A stretch of 5,696 nt of DNA. Source: Nanobdellota archaeon. Its GTDB lineage: Archaea; Nanobdellota; Nanobdellia; Pacearchaeales; GW2011-AR1. The translations under genes and the position numbers were made by a program. Location: NCBI GenBank assembly GCA_018830905.1, contig JAHJRM010000085.1, positions 1 through 5,696 on the forward strand, written 5' to 3'. Each line of letters begins with the position of its first letter. Position 1 is the stretch's first letter. The notes beneath the pieces were generated by a model, which worked only from the letters and a program-made list of their open reading frames with translations, did no database searches and had not been told where the DNA came from. This document shows, piece after piece, positions 1 through 4,309 of this stretch.

Positions 1-35
1 GAAGGGATAAAATGTTTTAATTCTATTTCTTCCTA

Positions 36-56
36 CTAAAAAATCTTAGAAAAATT
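36..56 (-). terminator. Possible T-rich terminator after the membrane-protein gene
   Basis: Directly after the TAA stop of the 149-residue membrane protein, the minus strand has two T-runs (five and six Ts) separated by a short CTAA...TTAG inverted repeat. Archaeal RNA polymerase commonly terminates at T-runs with little or no hairpin, so this is a plausible end of the two-gene unit. The remaining bases to the window edge show no gene. Confidence 0.4.
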
Positions 57-504
57 ATCCAGAGCTTACATCAAAAGAACTAGTAAAAGCAAATGCTATT
101 AATATCAAAAACAGTAAAACAACTCCAATTATTATTGCTCCCGCTATTAGCCATCTTGAAATGTGAAACTTCTTTTTCTTATCATCTTCCTTCTCCTCTT
201 CCCCTCCGCCTTTCCACCACAGATAAAACAACAACAAATGCACCCCTGTAAGAACAACCAAAATAACTGTTGTCAGATATTCCAAAACAGGAACAAATAA
301 TGAAGGAACTGCCAGAATAAAAATAATATTAATCGGAATATTTCTCTTGCCATTAATAAATCCTAAAACAACATTCACAATTATAAATAACATAAATAGA
401 TATCTCAAAGCAGGAACAATAATAAAAAGCCCCAATAAAAACAGACCAAAAATCACAGCTCTTGCTATCAACTGTGCCAACATTGTTTGTTTTGTCTTCA
501 CCAT
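55..504 (-). CDS. Small multi-pass membrane protein, unknown function
   Basis: This 149-residue protein is not recognised as a member of a named family. It has about five hydrophobic stretches, at roughly residues 12-30, 34-50, 57-72, 75-97 and 117-140. The last two are separated by a strongly charged linker (residues about 99-113: glycines, then acidic residues, then lysines). The C-terminus is short and polar. The start is chosen because its ATG overlaps the end of the upstream secreted-protein gene in the 7-nt sequence ATGGTGA, a layout typical of translationally coupled genes. The partner is a large exported cysteine-rich protein, so this gene may help anchor, export or assemble it; that is inferred from position only. 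It has no promoter of its own and probably depends on the promoter upstream of the larger gene. The gene itself is well supported; the function is unknown. Confidence 0.85.
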   Translation of the reverse strand: MVKTKQTMLAQLIARAVIFGLFLLGLFIIVPALRYLFMLFIIVNVVLGFINGKRNIPINIIFILAVPSLFVPVLEYLTTVILVVLTGVHLLLFYLWWKGGGEEEKEDDKKKKFHISRWLIAGAIIIGVVLLFLILIAFAFTSSFDVSSG

Positions 505-2516
505 TCTTGTTCTACAACCTCCCCACTTATTTTAACAGTTTCCATTTCGGAATAAACTCCTGATTCAATCTGACCACTGCTCATCAATCCAATTATATTT
601 TTTGAATTAAATAATAATTTTAACAACGCATATCTAGGTTTTACAGTTACTCCTTCCTTCCATGCTTTCCTAACAGCTCCGACAACACTAAAGAAATTTC
701 CAGGACCCCCGTCATTCCCCGTACGAACCCAGTAAGGTCCTTTAATATTCTCACCACCTGTTTCATATGACATATAACTAATAAAATCATACAATGCATT
801 ATACTCAATCTCAATAAAAATGTCAGGCTTTTCCTCAATAAAATCAACAATTTTTACAATAACATCTGGATTGACCTGGAAATACTTTAAAACAACCTGA
901 TCTTCTTTGTCTCTTAGTTCTAATCTAACATCAAAACTCCCGCCATATTTCTCACTCAAAGAATTAACAATCTCCATCTGCCCAGCATCTGATTTAATCC
1001 TAGCAACATCTATAGCAGAAGGTCCAAAAGTATCTGTTTCAGAAAGCTTATAATTAATTAATTCTTTTAACAACTCCCTGCTCGGCACCCATGAATATTT
1101 ATACAAAGTAGTGTAATAAGTTGTCTGGTCCTGTTCAACAGGAATATTTTTCTCCCAAACTTCAACATGAGTATTATTATTTATATAAGTAATATCAATT
1201 TTCTCAAAACCCTCTGGCCACTGCCCTGTTTCAGAGCAATGAAGATTCTGACTAATCTGCTCTTCATTTCTTATTAAAAGTTCAAGAACATATTGAAATC
1301 CCTTGTCACCATTAATCATCCTGTCGTAATCCCCAATTAGATACTCTTCAAAATACCATTCTGCAAATTCCTGATTAACTTCCTCTTGCAACACTTTTCT
1401 CATATTAACTAAACTCTGTATTTCATTCTCACAATTCCATTCACCACCTTCATTTAATCCTCTATAATATTCAAACTCTTCACCCCGAATATTTAACCAT
1501 AAGTTACTCTCTCCTTTCCCACAACGTGCATTAATTTTAATCTCTTCACTGGAAAACTCCTCACAGTATTCTACATCTTCGCACTCAGCACGACATTCTG
1601 CTGCTTCTTTGCAAACCTCTTCACATTCAGTACATACTTCCTGCATTGAACAAACATCTTCACAAACAGACTCTGTTGAATTAGTTTCATTATTAAAAAC
1701 ATCTCCACAAACTTTATCACAAAATTCCTCCTCTCGACATCCTGGCACGCAATCTCTGCAAATTTCTGCAGGTGGACAAACCCGTTCACAACTAGATACA
1801 CTCCAGCAGTTCTTCTCAATCTTTTCCTCAACTAAATAATAAAACTCCCTTTCCTGCGAAGGATACGCTTTTTCATTTTCTTCCATACCAATACTTTCCA
1901 TAAGTTCAACACAATTGTCCTCACTCCTCACTTCCCGCACTTTTTGGTTGATTTGATTCCAACTCTTTCTTACATCCTCGTATTCTTCATCACTTCCACC
2001 ATTATTTGCAATTAAACTTTTTAAATCAGAAATAAAACTTCTAATCTCATTACTTAAATCAGCGCCTGCGACATTGACAGCAACCAACTCATAATTGATA
2101 ATATAATAATTTTCAGCTGTTGTTTCTCTTTTTTCATAATATCCTCTATCGTGCCTAAAAAAAGATTCTGCCCTGAAAACTACATGAAAATCATCTGTCT
2201 CAAACTTTTTTTCATATTGTGTAAATCTCTCGTCTTTTCGACTAGAGATTTTACCCCCCGCACCCAAATCTACTTTATCAAAAACAGCAACAATTTCTTC
2301 CTCAGTAAAAGAGTTCCGACCTTCTTTGTCAAGTTCTTCGTACATCTTGTTTTTGATATACTCAACATTAACAACTAATTGCGGAGCAGTAACTCCCCCA
2401 GATTTATATTCATTCACATATTTCTCAACTTCTACCATGTTCAAAGAAAGAGACGCAGAAACAACGGGAAGAATTAACAAAGCTACAAAAACCATAACTA
2501 TCACTTCTTTCCTCAT
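498..2516 (-). CDS. Large secreted protein with duplicated cysteine-rich module
   Basis: This 672-residue protein is not recognised as a named family. The N-terminus is a signal peptide: charged residues 2-4, a hydrophobic core at about 5-19, and a small-residue region near A21 suitable for cleavage. No further membrane helix is evident, so the mature protein should be outside the cell, free or held by a partner. Residues 237-318 contain 16 cysteines in two copies of one spacing pattern (C-x3-C-x5-C-x2-C-x3-C-x5-C-x3-C), starting at C243 and C285. The linker carries two N-glycosylation sequons, at N276 and N279. Isolated cysteines lie at 202, 332, 362 and 427. The flanking parts (about 22-235 and 330-672) are mixed, acidic and aromatic-rich, like a folded extracellular protein. 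The start is supported by the signal peptide and by a TATA-like box 20-29 nt upstream. It overlaps the downstream membrane-protein gene by 7 nt. Confidence 0.88.
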   Translation of the reverse strand: MRKEVIVMVFVALLILPVVSASLSLNMVEVEKYVNEYKSGGVTAPQLVVNVEYIKNKMYEELDKEGRNSFTEEEIVAVFDKVDLGAGGKISSRKDERFTQYEKKFETDDFHVVFRAESFFRHDRGYYEKRETTAENYYIINYELVAVNVAGADLSNEIRSFISDLKSLIANNGGSDEEYEDVRKSWNQINQKVREVRSEDNCVELMESIGMEENEKAYPSQEREFYYLVEEKIEKNCWSVSSCERVCPPAEICRDCVPGCREEEFCDKVCGDVFNNETNSTESVCEDVCSMQEVCTECEEVCKEAAECRAECEDVEYCEEFSSEEIKINARCGKGESNLWLNIRGEEFEYYRGLNEGGEWNCENEIQSLVNMRKVLQEEVNQEFAEWYFEEYLIGDYDRMINGDKGFQYVLELLIRNEEQISQNLHCSETGQWPEGFEKIDITYINNNTHVEVWEKNIPVEQDQTTYYTTLYKYSWVPSRELLKELINYKLSETDTFGPSAIDVARIKSDAGQMEIVNSLSEKYGGSFDVRLELRDKEDQVVLKYFQVNPDVIVKIVDFIEEKPDIFIEIEYNALYDFISYMSYETGGENIKGPYWVRTGNDGGPGNFFSVVGAVRKAWKEGVTVKPRYALLKLLFNSKNIIGLMSSGQIESGVYSEMETVKISGEVVEQEW

Positions 2517-2535
2517 AGATAACTTAATAAAATAA

Positions 2536-2545
2536 GATTTAAATA
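2536..2545 (-). promoter_or_regulatory. TATA-like box for the secreted/membrane protein unit
   Basis: The minus strand reads TATTTAAATC 20-29 nt before the ATG at 2516. In archaea transcription starts about 25 nt downstream of such a box, which would place the mRNA start at or next to the ATG (leaderless). The left arm of the inverted repeat around the toxin-antitoxin module lies immediately upstream and could overlap the TFB-recognition region. Confidence 0.5.
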
Positions 2546-2546
2546 A

Positions 2547-2560
2547 TTATCCCAAACAAC
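2547..2560 (+). repeat. Left arm of 14-bp inverted repeat around the TA module
   Basis: Reads TTATCCCAAACAAC. The reverse complement of 3165-3178 is TTATCCCAAAAAAC, so 13 of 14 positions match. The arms lie about 630 bp apart outer edge to outer edge and enclose only the toxin-antitoxin genes. Each also lies just upstream of the TATA box of the gene outside it, so a shared regulatory site is an alternative to a mobile-element end. No target-site duplication was seen. Confidence 0.5.
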
Positions 2561-2567
2561 GCCCGCG
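2559..2567 (+). repeat. ACGCCCGCG copy 1 (tRNA-Asp 3'-end word)
   Basis: Exact match to 4068-4076, the acceptor end of tRNA-Asp plus its discriminator and one flanking base. The match extends to 11 nt (2558-2568). It stands out as GC-rich in an AT-rich intergenic region and has no tRNA body next to it. Confidence 0.55.
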
Positions 2568-2597
2568 CTGAATTAGTGTCAAAAGTGATACATCTCC

Positions 2598-2843
2598 CTA
2601 GTTATCATAAATATCTTTTCTATGACCAAATTTCAATAGGATAATTTCATCACCTCTTACAGCATAAATAAGTCTGAAAGGTTTGATATAAAGTGATCTT
2701 TCCCCTCTTTTATATTTTAAAGGTTTACCAACATTGGGATTCGCAATAATTTTTTTAATTTGTTTTTCAAGCTTATCTCTATCAAATTCATTTAACCTCT
2801 TAATATTTTTCTTAAAAGTATTACTGGGGGTTATCATCACCAT
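2598..2843 (-). CDS. RelE/ParE-superfamily toxin
   Basis: This 81-residue protein is the probable toxin of a type II toxin-antitoxin pair. RelE toxins are ribosome-dependent mRNA endonucleases; ParE relatives poison gyrase. Family features visible are an N-terminal helical region with Phe10 and KRL (15-17), an NP..GKPLK turn (35-43), the strand-forming ERSLYIKPFRLIYAV stretch (48-62) with the typical RLIY core, and a GHRKDIY end (73-79). Arg49, Arg57, Arg75 and Tyr79 are candidate functional residues. The GHR..IY end favours a RelE-like over a gyrase-poisoning assignment. The length is normal for the family. The ATG at 2843 overlaps the antitoxin stop by 7 nt (ATGGTGA); Met3 (2837) is an alternative start giving a one-base TGATG overlap. 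It follows the antitoxin gene in the same transcript and has no obvious terminator before the next minus-strand gene. Confidence 0.9.
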   Translation of the reverse strand: MVMITPSNTFKKNIKRLNEFDRDKLEKQIKKIIANPNVGKPLKYKRGERSLYIKPFRLIYAVRGDEIILLKFGHRKDIYDN

Positions 2844-3088
2844 TCTTTCATCTTTTTAAAGAATTCACTTTCAGTATAACTTTCACATTTTCCACTATCA
2901 ATTTCTTTCCAAATTTTATTAAGCTCTTTTATTTCTTCAATCTCATCTTTTGTAAGATCTTTTACTTCTTTAAGAACGATTAATCCTTCCTGTCTTGATA
3001 CAACAAAAGGTGTTCCAGTTTGTAGTCCTTTCCTCAAACTTTCAGGAATAACAATTTGTCCCTTTGTACTTAATTTGGTTATTTCCAT
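2837..3088 (-). CDS. AbrB/MazE-type antitoxin (SpoVT-AbrB domain)
   Basis: This 83-residue protein is the likely antitoxin of the downstream RelE-type toxin. Residues 1-43 match the swapped-hairpin AbrB/SpoVT DNA-binding fold: a TKLSTKGQIVIPESLRK segment (4-20) followed by strands through GTPFVV and GLIVLKEV. Residues 44-83 are charged and helical with an aromatic tip (Phe76, Phe77, Trp83), the part expected to wrap around and neutralise the toxin. Such proteins dimerise and usually repress their own promoter; an 8-bp inverted repeat sits 2 nt upstream of the start, between it and the TATA box, as expected for autoregulation. Order (antitoxin first) and the 7-nt overlap are typical. AbrB-type antitoxins also pair with VapC or MazF toxins, but the partner here is RelE-like. 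Confidence 0.9.
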   Translation of the reverse strand: MEITKLSTKGQIVIPESLRKGLQTGTPFVVSRQEGLIVLKEVKDLTKDEIEEIKELNKIWKEIDSGKCESYTESEFFKKMKEW

Positions 3089-3089
3089 G

Positions 3090-3108
3090 AAGTAAGAATA
3101 TCTTACTT
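3090..3108. promoter_or_regulatory. Candidate antitoxin operator (8-bp inverted repeat)
   Basis: AAGTAAGA, a 3-nt centre (ATA), then TCTTACTT: a perfect 8-bp inverted repeat. It lies between the antitoxin start (3088) and its TATA box (3107-3117), over the expected transcription start, where a bound antitoxin dimer would block initiation. Confidence 0.6.
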
Positions 3109-3117
3109 ATATATAAA
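3107..3117 (-). promoter_or_regulatory. TATA box of the toxin-antitoxin operon
   Basis: Minus strand TTTATATATAA, 19-29 nt upstream of the antitoxin ATG, overlapping the edge of the candidate operator. The spacing predicts a leaderless transcript. Confidence 0.6.
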
Positions 3118-3151
3118 TGTTTCTCTTGTGATAATCTGTCAAAAGAGTCTT

Positions 3152-3160
3152 ACGCCCGCG
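3152..3160 (+). repeat. ACGCCCGCG copy 2 (tRNA-Asp 3'-end word)
   Basis: Exact nine-base match, same orientation, to 2559-2567 and to the tRNA-Asp 3' end at 4068-4076. It lies between the antitoxin promoter and the promoter of the plus-strand gene at 3236. The word TGTCAAAAG accompanies it at 3137-3145, as it does at 2577-2585 beside copy 1. Confidence 0.55.
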
Positions 3161-3164
3161 ATGG

Positions 3165-3178
3165 GTTTTTTGGGATAA
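3165..3178 (+). repeat. Right arm of 14-bp inverted repeat around the TA module
   Basis: Reads GTTTTTTGGGATAA and pairs with 2547-2560 at 13 of 14 positions. It lies upstream of the TATA box of the gene at 3236, so a promoter-proximal regulatory element is an alternative to a cassette end. Confidence 0.5.
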
Positions 3179-3205
3179 ACAAAGTGTGTTTTTTTCATAT
3201 AAATC

Positions 3206-3215
3206 TTTAAAAATA
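3206..3215 (+). promoter_or_regulatory. TATA box for the 91-residue protein gene
   Basis: TTTAAAAATA, 21-30 nt upstream of the ATG at 3236. The same ten-base box precedes tRNA-Asp on the other strand (4282-4291). It predicts a leaderless mRNA. Confidence 0.6.
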
Positions 3216-3235
3216 TCGGTATCACTATTTAGATT

Positions 3236-3511
3236 ATGGAAAAAGAATCAGAGAGAATAAAAATAGAAAGGTCTTATGGTACTCCCGAACGAACCTGTTG
3301 GGGTTATGAGGCTAGAGCTACTTCTAATAATTCTGTAATTTTGGAAGGAGAGGTAGAATTGAAAGGGAATTTATACTGCATGTCCCTAATGTCTACTGAT
3401 GGTGGAAGGGAAGAACTTGAAGGTGTAGATGACCCTGATTATGCAGACAGCTTGTTAATAGAAATGCTTCAGGCGAGAGCACTTGAATTATTAGGTTCTT
3501 CTTTTAGATGA
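3236..3511 (+). CDS. Small soluble protein, unknown function
   Basis: This 91-residue protein is not recognised. It has no signal peptide or membrane helix and should be cytoplasmic. The N-terminus is charged (residues 1-12). The middle alternates polar and hydrophobic residues in a way suggesting beta strands (about 33-53, including VILEGEVELKG). An acidic loop with DDPDYAD (65-71) leads into a likely amphipathic helix (72-87). There are two cysteines, C21 and C48. The start is supported by a well-placed TATA box and no competing upstream ATG. It is divergent from the toxin-antitoxin operon and is followed by a T-rich stretch, then a second small gene with its own TATA box, so it is probably transcribed alone. 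Coding status rests on the full-length frame and promoter; function is unknown. Confidence 0.7.
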   Translation: MEKESERIKIERSYGTPERTCWGYEARATSNNSVILEGEVELKGNLYCMSLMSTDGGREELEGVDDPDYADSLLIEMLQARALELLGSSFR

Positions 3512-3521
3512 ATTTTTGTTT
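3512..3521 (+). terminator. T-rich terminator candidate
   Basis: Immediately after the TGA stop the plus strand has five Ts, a G and four Ts. This is enough for archaeal intrinsic termination and fits a separate promoter for the next gene. Confidence 0.4.
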
Positions 3522-3540
3522 TGGGAAGGTGAGTGGTTAA

Positions 3541-3548
3541 TTATTTAA
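3541..3548 (+). promoter_or_regulatory. TATA-like box for the 88-residue membrane protein gene
   Basis: TTATTTAA, 23-30 nt upstream of the ATG at 3571, matching the spacing seen at the other genes in this window. Confidence 0.45.
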
Positions 3549-3570
3549 GCCATTACTCCTTGAAAAGGTC

Positions 3571-3837
3571 ATGGCTAAAGGAGATTATTACAACAAGTTT
3601 GTATATGAAGATAGCGCAGGTTGGTTACTCTTTTGGTTAATATTTGCTCCTCCAATAGGATATTTAATGTTGATGTTTGGTATGACAAAAAGACCTTTCC
3701 TAACAGAAGATCAAGAAGAAATCATTCAAAAAGAAGAGAGAACCATTCGTGAATGGTGGAATGAACATAATAAGGTCCTTCTAATCGTCCTAGCACTTAT
3801 CCTTCTACTTTTTATTCTAGGGATTATCTTTTTATAA
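3571..3837 (+). CDS. Small two-helix membrane protein, unknown function
   Basis: This 88-residue protein is not recognised. It has an aromatic-rich N-terminus (Tyr6, Tyr7, Phe10, Tyr12), a membrane helix at about 18-38 containing two prolines, a charged amphipathic middle (about 40-66, with EEIIQKEERTIREWW), and a second very hydrophobic helix at 68-88 that reaches the C-terminus. The likely topology is a hairpin with both ends on the same side of the membrane. The start is supported by a TATA-like box 23-30 nt upstream. The last base of its TAA stop is the first base of the degenerate tRNA-Asp 3'-end copy at 3837-3862, so this gene ends exactly at that repeat boundary. It converges on the minus-strand tRNA locus, and a T-rich stretch follows about 40 nt downstream. 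Confidence 0.75.
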   Translation: MAKGDYYNKFVYEDSAGWLLFWLIFAPPIGYLMLMFGMTKRPFLTEDQEEIIQKEERTIREWWNEHNKVLLIVLALILLLFILGIIFL

Positions 3838-3862
3838 CGCCCGCACAGGGAATCGAACCTGA
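3837..3862 (-). repeat. Degenerate copy of the tRNA-Asp 3' end (distal)
   Basis: Aligned with the tRNA-Asp 3' end at 4068-4092, 22 positions match, with three substitutions and one inserted C. The T-loop core TTCGATT is intact on the minus strand. The T-stem no longer pairs properly in the standard register, and no matching 5' acceptor strand exists nearby, so it cannot form a normal tRNA alone. The minus strand just upstream (3878-3870, AACCGTTGG) loosely resembles the 3' anticodon-stem region of tRNA-Asp. It is either a decayed tRNA fragment or an integration footprint. Confidence 0.6.
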
Positions 3863-3876
3863 AAACAACCAACGGT

Positions 3877-3896
3877 TTTTTTCGATTTTCCCTTTT
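3877..3896 (+). terminator. T-rich stretch downstream of the 88-residue gene
   Basis: The plus strand has runs of seven, four and five Ts within 20 nt, about 40 nt after the stop of the 88-residue membrane-protein gene. It could end that transcript before it runs into the convergent tRNA locus. It overlaps the tRNA-like array, so the assignment is tentative. Confidence 0.35.
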
Positions 3897-3910
3897 TGTT
3901 TAAACCGATT

Positions 3911-3953
3911 TGTCCGATGTCTCGGACATGCAATTTCGCAGACTCAATTGCAT
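3911..3953 (-). other. Two adjacent perfect hairpins in the tRNA-like array
   Basis: On the minus strand an 8-bp stem (ATGCAATT with AATTGCAT, 10-nt loop; 3953-3946 and 3935-3928) is followed directly by a 7-bp stem (TGTCCGA with TCGGACA, loop GACA; 3928-3911). The palindrome TGCATATGCA at 3949-3958 overlaps the first stem. They lie between two tRNA-like repeats and suggest a structured transcript continuing from tRNA-Asp. Confidence 0.45.
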
Positions 3954-3961
3954 ATGCATCA

Positions 3962-3976
3962 GCCGGGAATCGAACC
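3962..3976 (-). repeat. Degenerate copy of the tRNA-Asp T-arm (middle)
   Basis: Fifteen bases identical to 4076-4090 in the tRNA-Asp T-arm. The other T-stem strand (CGCGG on the minus strand) does not pair with CCCGG across all five positions, and no 5' acceptor partner for the downstream bases was found. The shared 12-nt core begins at 3849, 3965 and 4079, spacings of 116 and 114 nt, so the array is nearly periodic. Confidence 0.55.
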
Positions 3977-4046
3977 GCGATTGCCATACGCTTCGGCTTT
4001 GCACTGCGAGGGTACAATCAAAGTGTTTCTCCGACATCCCGACAAG

Positions 4047-4065
4047 ATGGAGCCTTCGGCTCCAT
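4047..4065 (-). other. Strong hairpin just after tRNA-Asp
   Basis: An 8-bp perfect stem (ATGGAGCC with GGCTCCAT) with a 3-nt loop begins 4 nt downstream of the tRNA discriminator base. It could mark the 3' trailer for RNase Z processing or be the start of a separate structured RNA. It is not followed by a T-run on the minus strand, so it does not look like a terminator. Confidence 0.45.
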
Positions 4066-4068
4066 AAA

Positions 4069-4260
4069 CGCCCGCGCCGGGAATCGAACCCGGGTTTCCA
4101 GCGTTCTGCGCTTTTCTTCCTCGTCCCAAAAGGGAGGGGTTGATTGGAGTTGTTTCCTAATCAGCCTTGAGTCCTATTTTAAAGGAGGGGTTGATAAGGG
4201 GAACCTTGGTTCCCTTTATAGCGCGACAGGCTAGCGTCATAGCCGTTAGACCACGCGGGC
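4069..4260 (-). tRNA. tRNA-Asp(GUC) with a 120-nt intron at 37/38
   Basis: Exons are 4260-4224 and 4103-4069, giving a 72-nt mature body without encoded CCA. The acceptor GCCCGCG pairs perfectly with CGCGGGC, and the discriminator is G73, as expected for Asp. The D-arm contains GUC/GAC. The anticodon stem CUAGC pairs with GCUGG and the loop is CUGUCGC, anticodon GUC. The T-arm is CCGGG-TTCGATT-CCCGG with a four-base variable loop. Around the splice sites an archaeal bulge-helix-bulge can be drawn: outer stem CUAGC:GCUGG, 3-nt bulge AA^C, central helix CUGU:GCAG, 3-nt bulge CG^C, inner helix GCU:AGC. This is the substrate of the tRNA splicing endonuclease. A TATA box lies 22-31 nt upstream. 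A 3' acceptor-like word recurs elsewhere in the window. Confidence 0.93.
4104..4223 (-). other. tRNA-Asp intron (archaeal bulge-helix-bulge type)
   Basis: A 120-nt intron between positions 37 and 38, bounded by two 3-nt bulges around a 4-bp helix. It contains a 6-bp hairpin (GGGAAC with GTTCCC at 4199-4214) and a 12-nt direct repeat, GGAGGGGTTGAT on the plus strand, at 4133-4144 and 4184-4195. No open reading frame resembling a homing endonuclease fits in it. Confidence 0.85.
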
Positions 4261-4281
4261 ATATCATAGGGTGAGATAATT

Positions 4282-4291
4282 TATTTTTAAA
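4282..4291 (-). promoter_or_regulatory. TATA box of tRNA-Asp
   Basis: Minus strand TTTAAAAATA, 22-31 nt upstream of the tRNA 5' end and preceded by a purine-rich AAAGCAAGG that could serve as the TFB-recognition element. It indicates the tRNA has its own promoter rather than relying on read-through from trxB, which ends 50 nt upstream. Confidence 0.65.
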
Positions 4292-4309
4292 CCTTGCTTT
4301 TTGGGTTTA

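Noticed and set aside
647..2535. Short frames of 62-86 residues inside or opposite the secreted-protein gene
   Set aside because: They are shadows of the 672-residue frame, which has a signal peptide, ordered cysteine pattern and promoter; none has its own support.
3837..3862. A split tRNA whose 3' half is this fragment
   Set aside because: No separate 5' half matches its acceptor strand, the T-stem is mispaired and there is an extra base in the acceptor word, so decay or an integration footprint is simpler.
3960..4045. A second, complete tRNA gene using GTCGGGA and TCCCGGC as acceptor strands
   Set aside because: The acceptor strands can pair, but then the T-loop TTCGATT falls in the wrong register, and no acceptable D-arm or seven-base anticodon loop with U33 can be drawn.
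3849..4090. CRISPR-like array, because of three similarly spaced repeats
   Set aside because: The shared unit is only 12-15 nt, spacers are about 100 nt, and the repeat is the tRNA T-arm; no cas genes are present.
4104..4223. A box C/D guide RNA inside the tRNA intron, as in some archaeal tRNA-Trp introns
   Set aside because: A CUGA-like box D is present but no RUGAUGA box C was found on the sense strand.
3832..4234. Open frames on both strands across the tRNA locus (61, 77 and 112 residues)
   Set aside because: They read through the tRNA-Asp gene, its intron and the tRNA-like repeats; the NRTRVS- and ESNPGF-like peptides are typical artefacts of reading antisense to tRNA T-arms.
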